A stretch of DNA of 64,000 bases, taken from Rhodoferax fermentans (GTDB lineage Bacteria; Pseudomonadota; Gammaproteobacteria; Burkholderiales; Burkholderiaceae_C). Position numbers and translations under genes: made by a program. The stretch is taken from NCBI RefSeq assembly GCF_002017865.1, contig NZ_MTJN01000002.1, forward strand, positions 2,294,001 to 2,358,000, written 5' to 3'. The notes beneath the pieces were generated by a model. The model was not told the DNA's origin, did not search any database, and was given only the letters and a program-made list of their open reading frames with translations. This document shows, in pieces, positions 44,081 to 52,548 of the stretch. Within the stretch, counting starts at the first letter, position 1, and each line of letters starts with the position of its first letter.

Positions 44081-45013
44081 TCAGCAGGCCTCGCAAGCCA
44101 ATACCGCGCTGCTGGCTTCCCGGCGGGTGCGCTCGGTCAAAAACTCCAGGAACACACGGGTGCGCTCGGGCAGGAACTGCCGGCTGGGCAGGGCCGCGTA
44201 AATGGCCAGGCGGCCAGTGATCCAGGGACGCAGCACCCGGATCAGTTGGCCACTCGACAGGTAGGGGGCAGCCAGGTCCACCGCCACCGAGGTGATGCCC
44301 GCACCGTCCAGTACCGCGCGCATCAGGGTGTCGGTGTGGTTGCTCCACAGAACGGGCTGCACGGCCACATCCAGCACCTCGTCCTGAAGCGCCGAGTTGA
44401 ACAGGCGCCAGGTGTTACTCGGCCGACCCGAGACGGTCAGGCGCAGCACCTCATGCTGGGCCAGGTCTTGCGGGCTCACCGGCACATTCTTGCGCTGGAT
44501 GTAGGCGGGTGAGGCCACCAGGATGGCCTCAGTGGCGGAAATCTTGCGGGCAACCAGGTCGGCATCAAAGTCTGCCTCGGTCGGCAGCAAGCTGATGTCG
44601 TAGTCCTCAATCGGTGGCTCCTTGAACGAGGCCACCTCAATGTTGAGCTGGATCTTCGGATGCAACTGCCTGAAGTCTGCAATCAGTGGCGCAAGCACAT
44701 GGGTGGCCAACACCGGTGGTGCCAACACCCGCAGAACGCCTTCAGGCTCGTGTGTTTGTGAACTGGCCAGGCTGTCGGCGTCATCAATGTCCTGCAGGAT
44801 CAGGCGCACCCGCGCCAGATAGGCCTCACCCGCCACGCTGAGTGACAAACGCCGGGTGCTGCGGTGTAACAAACGGGTGCCCAGATGGTCTTCCAGGTCG
44901 GCCACCAGGCGCGTCACCACCGCTGGCGAGATATCGAGCGCACGTGAGGCCGCCGCAAAGCCACCTTCGTCGATGACTTTTTGAAAAACCCGCATTGACA
45001 GCAATCGGTCCAT
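44081..45013 (-). CDS. LysR-family transcription regulator
   Basis: About 310 aa. N-terminal winged helix: MRVFQKVIDEGGFAAASRAL, SPAVVTRLVADLEDHLGTRLL, HRSTRRLSLSVAGEAYL; then a substrate-binding co-inducer domain (VLRVLAPPVLATHVLAPLI). It is divergent from the DUF4148 and azoR genes. In this gap AAATAGGCTATTT (45075-45087) is a perfect dyad and AAATAGC...GCTATTT (45054-45087) an outer one; both are candidates for its site. Inducer unknown; redox-active quinones or aromatics would fit azoR. Confidence 0.88.
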   Translation of the reverse strand: MDRLLSMRVFQKVIDEGGFAAASRALDISPAVVTRLVADLEDHLGTRLLHRSTRRLSLSVAGEAYLARVRLILQDIDDADSLASSQTHEPEGVLRVLAPPVLATHVLAPLIADFRQLHPKIQLNIEVASFKEPPIEDYDISLLPTEADFDADLVARKISATEAILVASPAYIQRKNVPVSPQDLAQHEVLRLTVSGRPSNTWRLFNSALQDEVLDVAVQPVLWSNHTDTLMRAVLDGAGITSVAVDLAAPYLSSGQLIRVLRPWITGRLAIYAALPSRQFLPERTRVFLEFLTERTRREASSAVLACEAC

Positions 45014-45053
45014 GGTGCACCTGAATGGCATTTCAAGGGCTTGATTATTTCTT

Positions 45054-45087
45054 AAATAGCAATGTGTCAGTGACAAATAGGCTATTT
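45054..45087. promoter_or_regulatory. Palindromes in the LysR/DUF4148 divergent gap
   Basis: AAATAG-G-CTATTT (45075-45087) is a perfect dyad and AAATAGC at 45054 repeats its left half. Location just upstream of the LysR gene start suits an autoregulatory LysR site. Confidence 0.4.
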
Positions 45088-45216
45088 TTCTTCTTAAACA
45101 GAAACTTTACAGTTCATCCCATCGACGAAACACCTTCAACACCGTGTTTCGAAGAACCCGGACAGACCTCAAAAAATTGTCTGCCGGCATTTTTAAACTC
45201 TTTCAGGAAATACATC

Positions 45217-45657
45217 ATGAACCGCAAAACACTCTCTGCTCTGACCCTCTCTTTGGCTGCTTTGGTGGCTGGCAATACCTTCGCTGCCGACGCTTCTGCC
45301 CCCAAAACACGTGACCAGGTCCGTGCTGAATTGCTGGAAGCCCAGCGCACCGGCCACATCCTGGCCCAAGGCAATTCGGGCAAGTTGCTCAACGAGTTGT
45401 ACCCCAGCCAATACCCAGCCAAAGCCGTGACCCAAGGCAAGACCCGCGCCCAAGTGCTGGCCGAGCTGGCACAAGCGCAACGCACGGGTGACATCGTGGC
45501 CGGCGGCAACTCCGGCAAGCTGCTCAACGAGTTGTACCCCAGCCAGTACCCGGCCAAGGCTGTGACACCCGGCGTGACCCGTGCCCAAGTGCTGGCCGAG
45601 CTGGAACAAGCACAACGCCGTGGCGACGACTTCAGCAAGCTCTACGGCCACAACTAA
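45217..45657 (+). CDS. DUF4148 protein with tandem repeats
   Basis: Secreted protein of 146 aa, function unknown. Signal peptide LTLSLAALVAGNTFA, then three units of about 44 residues: TRDQVRAELLEAQRTGH, TRAQVLAELAQAQRTGD and TRAQVLAELEQAQRRGD. The first two units share NSGKLLNELYPSQYPAKAV exactly, and the DNA is almost identical there, pointing to recent duplication. DUF4148 proteins are common and multicopy in Burkholderiales. It precedes azoR and faces the LysR gene. Confidence 0.85.
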   Translation: MNRKTLSALTLSLAALVAGNTFAADASAPKTRDQVRAELLEAQRTGHILAQGNSGKLLNELYPSQYPAKAVTQGKTRAQVLAELAQAQRTGDIVAGGNSGKLLNELYPSQYPAKAVTPGVTRAQVLAELEQAQRRGDDFSKLYGHN

Positions 45658-45664
45658 GGTGACC

Positions 45665-45704
45665 GTGGCCGATCTGGCCACAGGGCCTGGGGCAACCCAG
45701 GCCC
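45665..45704 (+). terminator. Twin hairpins after the DUF4148 gene
   Basis: GTGGCC-GATCT-GGCCAC (45665-45681) and GGGCCTGGG-GCAA-CCCAGGCCC (45683-45704) stand in tandem eight bases after the stop. No long U-run follows, so they may protect the mRNA or attenuate rather than fully terminate before azoR. Confidence 0.5.
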
Positions 45705-45839
45705 ATCAAGGGTTCATTGTTTCGAATTTGGAACAGTATTTCCCGAATCAGCTTGTTATAAAAACATATCGCCAAAAATAGAATCAATGAACCCTCAGCA
45801 CCGTTGTGCTGGGTTTTCCACCCAACCCGAGCTTTCACC

Positions 45840-46451
45840 ATGAAATTACTGCACGTTGACTCCAGCATCCTGGGCACCTATTCCGCCTCCCGCCAGCTCA
45901 CCGCCGAGGTGGTGGCACAGTGGCTCAAGGGCCATCCCGACACCACGGTGGAATACCTGGATGTGGCCGCCAACCCGATCAACCATTTTGGCGCGGACGC
46001 GTTGGCCATCAAGGGGGTTGCTCAGGCTGAGCCGACCGAGGTACAACGTGCCGAGAACGCTTTGTCCGAGAAGCTGGTGAGCCAGTTCCTGGCTGCCGAT
46101 GTGATTGTGGTGGGCGCACCGTTTTACAACTTCTCCATCCCGACCCAGCTCAAGGCCTGGATTGACCGCCTGGCCCAGCCGGGCCGCACCTTCACCTACA
46201 CCGACAAGGGCCCGACCGGTCTGGCCACCGGCAAGACGGTGATCGTGGCCTCCACCCGGGGTGGTGCCTATTCCACCAGCGAAGGTGGCCAGGCCATGGA
46301 ACACCAGGAAAGTTACCTGAAGGTGGTGTTTGGCTTCTTTGGTATCACCGACGTGCGCATCGTGCGCGCCGAAGGTCTGGCCATGGGGGAGGCTGCCAAA
46401 GCCGCCGCCATGACTGCGGCTCAAAACGAGATTGCCACCGCCGCCCACTAA
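45840..46451 (+). CDS. azoR: FMN-dependent NADH-azoreductase
   Basis: Flavodoxin-like quinone/azo reductase of 203 aa. [59 protein letters not shown] and [18 protein letters not shown] motifs fit AzoR. It acts in the cytosol as a dimer, reducing quinones and azo compounds with NADH. The start at 45840 matches E. coli AzoR. Context with a LysR regulator suggests response to electrophiles. Confidence 0.92.
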   Translation: MKLLHVDSSILGTYSASRQLTAEVVAQWLKGHPDTTVEYLDVAANPINHFGADALAIKGVAQAEPTEVQRAENALSEKLVSQFLAADVIVVGAPFYNFSIPTQLKAWIDRLAQPGRTFTYTDKGPTGLATGKTVIVASTRGGAYSTSEGGQAMEHQESYLKVVFGFFGITDVRIVRAEGLAMGEAAKAAAMTAAQNEIATAAH

Positions 46452-46509
46452 ACTGTCTGTGTTTATGGTTTGCCGCGCTGGTTGCGGCAGACTCACAGAG
46501 GTCCACAAC

Positions 46510-47037
46510 GTGCTCAGAACCCTTCATACCCTGTCTACCCAACGCCGCTCCTGGCTGCTGCTGGCAGCCCTGGCGCTGGTGCTGGATGGCATCGCCCTGT
46601 TTTTGCAACATGTGTTGCACGTCGAACCCTGCAACGAGTGCATTTACATCCGTGCTGGTGTGCTGGGCATTGCGCTTGCCGGGGTGATGGGCGCCTTGGC
46701 CCCTAGCTATTGGCCGATGCGGCTGCTGGCTTTGACGGCCTGGGTCGGGGCCTTGGGCTGGAGTTTGTCGCGTGTGGTGTTGCTGCTGGACCTGGAGCGC
46801 ATCGTGGCTGCTGGCGGCGACGCCAGTTGCAAACGTTTCAAGGGCTTTCCGGACTGGCTGCCGCTGGAGCAGTGGTTGCCCAATGTGTTTGAGCCACGCG
46901 CCATGTGTGGCACCGTGAGCTGGACTTTTTTGGGCGGGTCGGTCACGTTCTGGATCGGTATCGCTTTGGGTGGTATGGCCTTGCTGGCTGCTGCGGTGGT
47001 GGTGGCGCAGGTGTGGCCCAACAAGGGGCGTGTGTAG
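46510..47037 (+). CDS. dsbB: Disulfide bond formation protein B
   Basis: Four-helix inner-membrane protein (175 aa) that reoxidises DsbA and passes electrons to quinone. First cysteine pair in EPCNECIYIR after helix one, second pair split between DASCKRF and RAMCGTVSW in the large periplasmic loop. GTG at 46510 with AGAGG upstream is the preferred start; the open frame runs further back to 46432 into azoR. Cysteine arrangement is complete, so it should be functional. Confidence 0.88.
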   Translation: MLRTLHTLSTQRRSWLLLAALALVLDGIALFLQHVLHVEPCNECIYIRAGVLGIALAGVMGALAPSYWPMRLLALTAWVGALGWSLSRVVLLLDLERIVAAGGDASCKRFKGFPDWLPLEQWLPNVFEPRAMCGTVSWTFLGGSVTFWIGIALGGMALLAAAVVVAQVWPNKGRV

Positions 47038-47051
47038 GCGGGTGGAGCTGG

Positions 47052-47106
47052 CTTAAGCCAGGACTAAGTTTTCCCTAAGGCGGTCCTAAGTTGGCGTCCG
47101 TACAGT
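47052..47106 (+). promoter_or_regulatory. Four phased response-regulator boxes and -10
   Basis: CTTAAG (47052), ACTAAG (47063), CCTAAG (47074) and CCTAAG (47085) lie exactly 11 bp apart, each hexamer followed by five other bases. This matches the hexamer-N5-hexamer pattern of PmrA/QseB-type regulators. TACAGT at 47101-47106 stands ten bases after the last box, where a -10 element would be when the boxes replace the -35. Confidence 0.6.
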
Positions 47107-47173
47107 TGCTCCCAGTTGGTTGACAGCCAACACAACCGTTACAGACAACCACTGGCCCTCGAAAGGACTCCTC

Positions 47174-47389
47174 ATGAAATCAAGTATTACCGCCCTGTGC
47201 ATCGCAACCGCCGTTTTGGGCTCTGGCCTGGCATTTGCCGCAACGCCTGCTGCCACCGCTGCACCCGTAGCACCCGCCGCAACCACGGCACCGGCTGATG
47301 CAGCCGCACCCGTGACCACCCCCGCCAAGAAAACAGTCAAGAAACACGCCGCCAAGAAAGCCGCTCCCAAGGCTTCTGCTGCGCAGTAA
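47174..47389 (+). CDS. Small secreted Ala/Lys-rich protein
   Basis: A 71-aa protein of unknown function. Signal peptide SITALCIATAVLGSGLAFAA; the mature part is Ala/Pro-rich and then basic (TTPAKKTVKKHAAKKAAPKA). Composition resembles acid-shock Asr or PsiF-type small periplasmic proteins, but no specific family is claimed. The start at 47174 has AAGGA upstream. A regulator box array stands 70-120 bases upstream and a terminator directly downstream, so it is a single-gene, tightly regulated unit. Confidence 0.72.
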   Translation: MKSSITALCIATAVLGSGLAFAATPAATAAPVAPAATTAPADAAAPVTTPAKKTVKKHAAKKAAPKASAAQ

Positions 47390-47424
47390 ATCAACAACAG
47401 CGATGGGCGCAACCCATCTGGCAA

Positions 47425-47452
47425 GGAGGCCCGCAGTCTGCGGGCCTTTTTT
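47425..47452 (+). terminator. Intrinsic terminator
   Basis: GGCCCGC (47428-47434) and GCGGGCC (47440-47446) pair around AGTCT, then six Ts. Ends the small Ala/Lys-rich gene. Confidence 0.88.
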
Positions 47453-47542
47453 GCTTTGTGGTGTCACACAACGCCCAGCACAACATCTGAATGTCCGCCG
47501 GTGAGTTTCCCGGTGGCCTGTATCAATCAGAAAGCTAGCTTC

Positions 47543-48433
47543 ATGCATCCATTTATGTTCAGAGTGCTCGCCAGGCTGGTTCTGGTGGCCTCTCTTTGGG
47601 GCGCCGGGTTGGCCATGGCGCAGACCGAGCCGTCGATGAACCAGATTTATGCCACCGCACAGGCCGGCAAACTCGATGCTGCCCAGCTGATGGTGCAGCA
47701 GGTGCTGATTGCACATCCCCGCAGTGCCAAGGCCTTTTTTGTCCAGGCAGAGCTGTACGCTCGCCAAGGCCAACTGGACTTGGCACGCGAGTCCTTGGCC
47801 ACCGCAGACCAGCTGGCTCCCGGCTTACCCTTCGCCAAGTCAGAGTCTGTCCAGGCGCTTCGCACGCAACTGGCAGCCAAACACCAGGCCCCAAGCACGC
47901 GAAGCTCTTTGGCGTCTGATGCCGGGCAGCTGGCGGCACAGCCTTCGGCCAGTGCCTGGGTGTTGCCGCTGCTGCTGGCCGCCGCTGTGATGCTTGGCGG
48001 CTACCTCATCTTCCGGCGCCGGGTGCCCCAGCCACGCGGGCAAGCACCGGCGGCAGTGGATCCAGGCGGGCTCAAAGCTGCCCAAGCTTGGGGTCTGGGC
48101 GGCGGTGTCCCGCCAAGCTCGACTCCATATCCACCATCGGCTTACCCCCAAAGTTACCCGCCTTCAGCTGGAACCGGTTTGGGTGGCCGCATCATGGGTG
48201 GTGTGGCGACTGGACTGGCGGTTGGCGCGGGTGTGATGGCGGCCGAGGCCATAGGGCGCCAGGTGATGGGTGATCACAATGCCACCGTGCCCCAGACCCT
48301 TCAGCCTGACAACAGCCGATATGAACCCTTGGCAGAAAACGCCGACCTGGGCGGCAATAACTTCGGCATCAGTGACACCGCGTGGGACGATGACGCGGGC
48401 GGCGACGTCGGCGGTGGAGACTGGGACAGCTGA
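47543..48433 (+). CDS. Secreted/membrane protein with TPR and Gly/Asp tail
   Basis: About 296 aa, function unknown. Signal sequence VLARLVLVASLWGAGLAMAQ; TPR-like helices (NQIYATAQAGKLDAAQLMVQ, KAFFVQAELYARQGQLDLARE); a transmembrane helix VLPLLLAAAVMLGGYLIF followed by RRR, so the second half is cytosolic; then a Pro/Ser/Tyr linker, a small hydrophobic Gly-rich patch and an acidic end, WDDDAGGDVGGGDWDS. The overall plan resembles TPM/YgcG-like surface proteins in its glycine-rich end but lacks their main domain. Confidence 0.65.
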   Translation: MHPFMFRVLARLVLVASLWGAGLAMAQTEPSMNQIYATAQAGKLDAAQLMVQQVLIAHPRSAKAFFVQAELYARQGQLDLARESLATADQLAPGLPFAKSESVQALRTQLAAKHQAPSTRSSLASDAGQLAAQPSASAWVLPLLLAAAVMLGGYLIFRRRVPQPRGQAPAAVDPGGLKAAQAWGLGGGVPPSSTPYPPSAYPQSYPPSAGTGLGGRIMGGVATGLAVGAGVMAAEAIGRQVMGDHNATVPQTLQPDNSRYEPLAENADLGGNNFGISDTAWDDDAGGDVGGGDWDS

Positions 48434-48448
48434 GCCCAGCTGCTCAGT

Positions 48449-48721
48449 TCAGTGTCGCTGCGGTTGGCGGAGCTGCTCCATCAACGCATCTGGCTGGCCA
48501 CCTTGCGCGAGGTGGCTCTTGTACCAGACCGTCAGAATGCTGGTCACCACCGGCCCGGGGTCCTGGCAGACCTTGTCAAAGTCCAGGCCGTTGATGCCGC
48601 AGATCAGCTTGACCAGATCCATGTCCAGGTCAATGGCGTCGTCCGCGCAGCGGCGCAGCTTGAGGTCGGCAAAAGAGTAGCCCTCGGGCAATTTGAGGGT
48701 CAGCAGGGCATCTGTTGGCAT
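48449..48721 (-). CDS. Conserved hypothetical protein, 90 aa
   Basis: Small cytosolic protein without recognised domains: LTLKLPEGYSFADLKLRRC at the start and DDAIDLDMDLVKLICGING in the middle, with two cysteines. It ends 15 bases from the convergent TPR gene. Coding character (third-position GC, no stop) supports a real gene. Start assumed at 48721. Confidence 0.55.
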   Translation of the reverse strand: MPTDALLTLKLPEGYSFADLKLRRCADDAIDLDMDLVKLICGINGLDFDKVCQDPGPVVTSILTVWYKSHLAQGGQPDALMEQLRQPQRH

Positions 48722-48763
48722 AGGTAGGCAAAAAGTCAGTGGGTCAAACTGCTATATGGTTAG

Positions 48764-48800
48764 TAGCTGCTTAGGCAATCCATAAAAGGGCTACAGCCCG
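48764..48800 (+). repeat. Diverged AGCCCTT-type repeat, copy 6
   Basis: TAGCTGCTTAGGCAATCC then ATAAAAGGGCTACAGCCC. The right arm matches the family; the left arm has decayed. Confidence 0.5.
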
Positions 48801-48852
48801 AAAAGCATCATAACCCCAATGCGCAGCCAGGTCGCATGGCATGCGCCAGCTG

Positions 48853-49839
48853 TCAGACCCTGGCTTGGGTTGATCCGCGCACCATCAGCTCGCCACGCAG
48901 CACCACCCGGCGCACCGCCCGCTCGGGCATCACCACCCGCTCCAGCAGCAGACGCAGCGCGGTCTGCCCGATTTCATTGGTGGGTTGGCGGATCACGGTG
49001 ATGTCCGGCGTCACCAGACTGGTCCAAGGCAGGTCGTCAAAACCCGCGATCGCGATGTCCTTGGGCACCTTTACCCCGGCCTCCTTGACCGCCTCGACAA
49101 TGCCTTGCAACACCAGCCCACTGCTGGCCATCAGTGCGTCGGGCAAGGGCCTGCGTTTGAGCATGCGTTCGGCCACCTCGCGGGCGCGTTCGCTGCGCGG
49201 GGTGATCGGTTCAGCCTCGGGGGTGATGCCGGCCTCCGACATGGCGGCCAGGTAACCCTGGTAGCGCTGCGGCCCGGTCGAGCCCACCGAGCCATACAAG
49301 AACACAACACGGCGGTAGCCTTGGGTGATCAGGTGCTCGGTCAGGCGGTACGCGGCGTCAAAGTTGTCCAACATGACGGCATCTGCTTCCACATCGCGTT
49401 CGCAGCGGTCTACCAGCACCATCGGAAACGGATGATCCTGTGGCCGAAAGTCCGTCAGCAGCGACAAGGTGGGCGAGAGAATGACGCCGCTGACGTTTTC
49501 ATCACGCATCATCTCCAGGTAAAAGGCTTCTTTTTCGGGGTCTTCGTCGGCATTACACAGCAACACCCGCATGCGGTGCTGGTAGGCCACGTCTTCCACC
49601 GCGCGGCTGATTTCGGTGAAGAAAGGGTTGCGAATGTCCGACACGATCAGACCCAGGGTGTCGGTGCGCCCGGAGCGCAGGCGCCTGGCGGCCAGATCGG
49701 GGCGGTAACCCAGCGCTTTGACCGCTGCATTGACGCGTTTACGGGTCTCTTCGCTGACGCCGGGCAAACCCGAAATGACCCGGGAGACCGAGGCTGTGGA
49801 CACCCCAGCCTGCTTTGCCACATCCACGATCTTGACCAT
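48853..49839 (-). CDS. LacI-family regulator of the fru operon
   Basis: A 328-aa repressor. N-terminal LacI helix-turn-helix and hinge (VKIVDVAKQAGVSTASVSRVI, RVNAAVKALGYRPDLAARRLRSG) and a periplasmic-binding-protein-like effector domain (LGLIVSDIRNPFFTEI, IAIAGFDDLPW). Start at 49839 has GGAGG upstream. It is divergent from fruB and a LacI-type dyad lies just before each gene, so it should repress fruBKA and itself; the effector is probably a fructose phosphate. Effector identity is inferred from context. Confidence 0.85.
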   Translation of the reverse strand: MVKIVDVAKQAGVSTASVSRVISGLPGVSEETRKRVNAAVKALGYRPDLAARRLRSGRTDTLGLIVSDIRNPFFTEISRAVEDVAYQHRMRVLLCNADEDPEKEAFYLEMMRDENVSGVILSPTLSLLTDFRPQDHPFPMVLVDRCERDVEADAVMLDNFDAAYRLTEHLITQGYRRVVFLYGSVGSTGPQRYQGYLAAMSEAGITPEAEPITPRSERAREVAERMLKRRPLPDALMASSGLVLQGIVEAVKEAGVKVPKDIAIAGFDDLPWTSLVTPDITVIRQPTNEIGQTALRLLLERVVMPERAVRRVVLRGELMVRGSTQARV

Positions 49840-49858
49840 CACGCCTCCGAACTTACCA

Positions 49859-49872
49859 TGTAATCGATTCCA
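49859..49872. promoter_or_regulatory. LacI-type operator near the regulator gene
   Basis: TGTAATCGATTCCA, a 14-bp dyad centred on CG with one mismatch, 20 bases before the regulator start. Confidence 0.6.
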
Positions 49873-50000
49873 TTTATTGTGCATCAGAACCAGTTCTGAT
49901 GCGCCATTTCAAATCCGTAAGACTCCAAATTTAGGGTAAACCCTAGTATTTTTCACCCAAAAAGCGCACAGAAATCCGATGATTTGGTCGACAATGAATA

Positions 50001-50014
50001 TGTAAACGATTACA
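50001..50014. promoter_or_regulatory. LacI-type operator before fruB
   Basis: TGTAAACGATTACA, a 14-bp dyad with one mismatch around a central CG. It shares TGTAA-NCGATT with the site at 49859 and lies 51 bases before fruB. Confidence 0.65.
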
Positions 50015-50064
50015 TCATTTTGCAAAAACCACGAAGTACGCCATTGATCTGCAAGGAGACACGG

Positions 50065-52548
50065 ATGGAAACCATGACAACCGCCTGCGTGAAGCTGAAC
50101 GCCCAGGCCAGCAACAAGACCGAAGCGGTGCGCCTTGCCGGGCAACTGCTGGTGGATGCGGGTTATATCGACCCCGGTTATGTCGACAGCATGCTCAAAC
50201 GCGAAGAGGTCGCCAACACCTTTCTGGGCTCGGCCGTGGCAATTCCGCACGGCATGGTGGAAGACCGGCATCTGATCCACCACACCGGCGTGGCGGTGGT
50301 GCAGTTCCGTGATGGCGTGAGCTGGAAAGACGGTGACAGGGCGCAACTGGTGGTGGCGATTGCCGCCAAATCGGACGAACACATCGTGCTGCTGCGCCGC
50401 CTCACACGTCTGATGCAACGGCCACAAAGCATCGAGAGCCTGGTGGCCACCAACGACGCCCAACTGATTGTGGGCACCCTGGCTGACGAACCGGTTCAAG
50501 CCGCCAGCCCGGTCGCCGCCGTGCAGGAATGGCCCAACGATGCGCAGTCGGTCTGGACCCTGGACTACCCCAATGGCCTGCATGCTCGCCCGGCCACGCG
50601 CTGGGTTGACACCGCCAAACGTTTTGCCTGTGAACTGCGTGTCTACAAAGGCCAGGAATTTGCCGACGCCAAGGCGTTGACCGGCTTGTTGTCCTTGGGC
50701 GCAGCACGTGGCGACAGCCTGCGTTTCGCCGCCCGTGGCCCGGACGCCCGGCGCGCGGTCGACGCCTTGCTGGACGTGGTGCATTCCCTGTCCAGCGAAG
50801 AGAAGGCCGATGCCGAACGTGCCCGCCGCAACGCGCTGGCAGCACGTCGCAGCGCCCCCGACTGGCTGCCCGGTGGCAGTCCGCAGGCGATTTACGGCAT
50901 TGGTGCCAGCCCCGGCTTGGCAATTGGTGCCCTGGTGCGCCACGTCAGCCACCAGTTTGATGTGCACGATGTCCCGGGTGATGTGGTGGCCGAAGGTGAA
51001 GCCCTGGAGGCCGCGGTGCTGGCCATCAGCCAGGAACTCGAGACCCTGGAGGCCCAGACCCGCAGCCGTCTTGGTGCCACCGAGGCAGCCATTTTTGCGG
51101 CGCACCGCGAACTCATCGCCGATGCCGACCTGCTGCGCGATGCGCTGGCCAGCATCCTGCGCGGCCATGGTGCCGCCTGGGCTTGGCAAAACGCCTTGCA
51201 GACCCGGGTCGAAAAACTCCAGGGTGTGGCCGATCCGCTGCTCGCCGCCCGGGCGCTGGACCTGCGCGATGTGGGTGAGCGGGTGCTGGCACGTATGCTG
51301 GGCATCGAGCGCCAGCGCCTGGTGCTCACGCAACCCAGCATTCTGGTGGCCGAAGACCTGACCCCGTCTGACACCTTGCAGCTCGACATGGCCTTTGTGG
51401 TGGGCCTGGCGATCAGCAGCGGTGGCCCGACCTCGCACACCGCGATCCTGGCGCGCACGCTGGGTCTGCCCGCGGTGGTGGCTGCTGGCAGCGCCCTGCT
51501 GGCGGCACCGGAAGGTCAGCTCGCGGTGATCGACGGCAGCGTCGGCGCGGTTTACCTGGATGTTTCACAAACCGACCAGGACGCCGCCGCTGCGGTGATC
51601 GAACGCCAGCTGGCCGCACGCAACACCTTGCGTGAAAGCCGCTATCTGCCCGCCACCACCAGCGATGGCCACACCATCGAGATCGCCGCCAACGTGGCCA
51701 ACGCCAAACAGGCCAGCGTCGCCATCGAAGCCGGTGCCGAAGGGGTGGGCCTGATGCGCACCGAGTTCTTGTTCCTGGAGCGCAACAGCGCACCGGACGA
51801 AGACGAACAGTACCGTGTTTACCGTGAGATGACCGAAGCCATGGGCGGGCGCACCCTGATCATCCGTGCGCTGGACATCGGTGGTGACAAGAAAGTGGCC
51901 TACCTGAACCTGCCGCAGGAAGAAAACCCGTTTCTGGGGGTGCGTGGCGCACGTCTGCTGCTGATCCGCCAGGACCTGCTCTACACCCAGCTGCGCGCTC
52001 TTTACCGCGCCGCCGCCCACGGGCCGATCCGCATCATGTTCCCGATGGTGACCCATACCAGCGAGATCGAAGCGCTGCGCGAGCACTGCGAACGCGCCCG
52101 CGCCCAGGTCAACGGCCCCGAACTCAAGATCGGCATCATGGTTGAAGTGCCTGCGGTGGCAGTGATGGCCGACAAATTTGCCCCGCTGGTGGACTTCTTC
52201 TCGGTCGGTACCAATGACCTGACCCAGTACACCCTGGCGATTGACCGCCAGCATCCCGCATTGGCCGCCCAGGCCGACAGCCTGCACCCTGCCGTGCTGG
52301 ACCTGATCGCTCGCACCGTGGCCGCTGCCAAAAAACACGGCACCTGGGTCGGTGTCTGTGGCGGCCTGGCCGGTGACCCGCTGGGCGCACGCATCCTGAC
52401 CGGCCTCGGCGTGGACGAGCTCTCGATGAGTGCCCAGGACATCGCTTCCGTCAAAGCCACCCTGCGCGGTGACTCCTTCAACGCCATGCAACAGCTGGCA
52501 CAACGTGCGCTGGCCGCAGGCAGCGCCGATGAGGTGCGTGCTTTATGA
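50065..52548 (+). CDS. fruB: Fructose PTS multiphosphoryl transfer protein (EIIA-HPr-EI)
   Basis: Cytosolic phosphoryl carrier of 827 aa that combines EIIA-Fru (His62 in AIPHGM), HPr (His173 in NGLHARPATRW) and enzyme I (His458 in GGPTSHTAILAR; also MRTEFLFL, GTNDLTQYTLAIDR and GVCGGLAGDP). It can therefore take phosphate from PEP and pass it to FruA without general PTS proteins. Start at 50065 is set by AAGGAG six bases upstream; the frame is open to 49984. The stop overlaps fruK (ATGA). LacI-type operators lie upstream. Confidence 0.95.
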   Translation: METMTTACVKLNAQASNKTEAVRLAGQLLVDAGYIDPGYVDSMLKREEVANTFLGSAVAIPHGMVEDRHLIHHTGVAVVQFRDGVSWKDGDRAQLVVAIAAKSDEHIVLLRRLTRLMQRPQSIESLVATNDAQLIVGTLADEPVQAASPVAAVQEWPNDAQSVWTLDYPNGLHARPATRWVDTAKRFACELRVYKGQEFADAKALTGLLSLGAARGDSLRFAARGPDARRAVDALLDVVHSLSSEEKADAERARRNALAARRSAPDWLPGGSPQAIYGIGASPGLAIGALVRHVSHQFDVHDVPGDVVAEGEALEAAVLAISQELETLEAQTRSRLGATEAAIFAAHRELIADADLLRDALASILRGHGAAWAWQNALQTRVEKLQGVADPLLAARALDLRDVGERVLARMLGIERQRLVLTQPSILVAEDLTPSDTLQLDMAFVVGLAISSGGPTSHTAILARTLGLPAVVAAGSALLAAPEGQLAVIDGSVGAVYLDVSQTDQDAAAAVIERQLAARNTLRESRYLPATTSDGHTIEIAANVANAKQASVAIEAGAEGVGLMRTEFLFLERNSAPDEDEQYRVYREMTEAMGGRTLIIRALDIGGDKKVAYLNLPQEENPFLGVRGARLLLIRQDLLYTQLRALYRAAAHGPIRIMFPMVTHTSEIEALREHCERARAQVNGPELKIGIMVEVPAVAVMADKFAPLVDFFSVGTNDLTQYTLAIDRQHPALAAQADSLHPAVLDLIARTVAAAKKHGTWVGVCGGLAGDPLGARILTGLGVDELSMSAQDIASVKATLRGDSFNAMQQLAQRALAAGSADEVRAL

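Noticed and set aside
45790..45830. Hairpins CAGCAC...GTGCTG and GGGTT...AACCC before azoR
   Set aside because: Short stems without U-run or conserved motif; could be chance, so not listed as a regulatory element.
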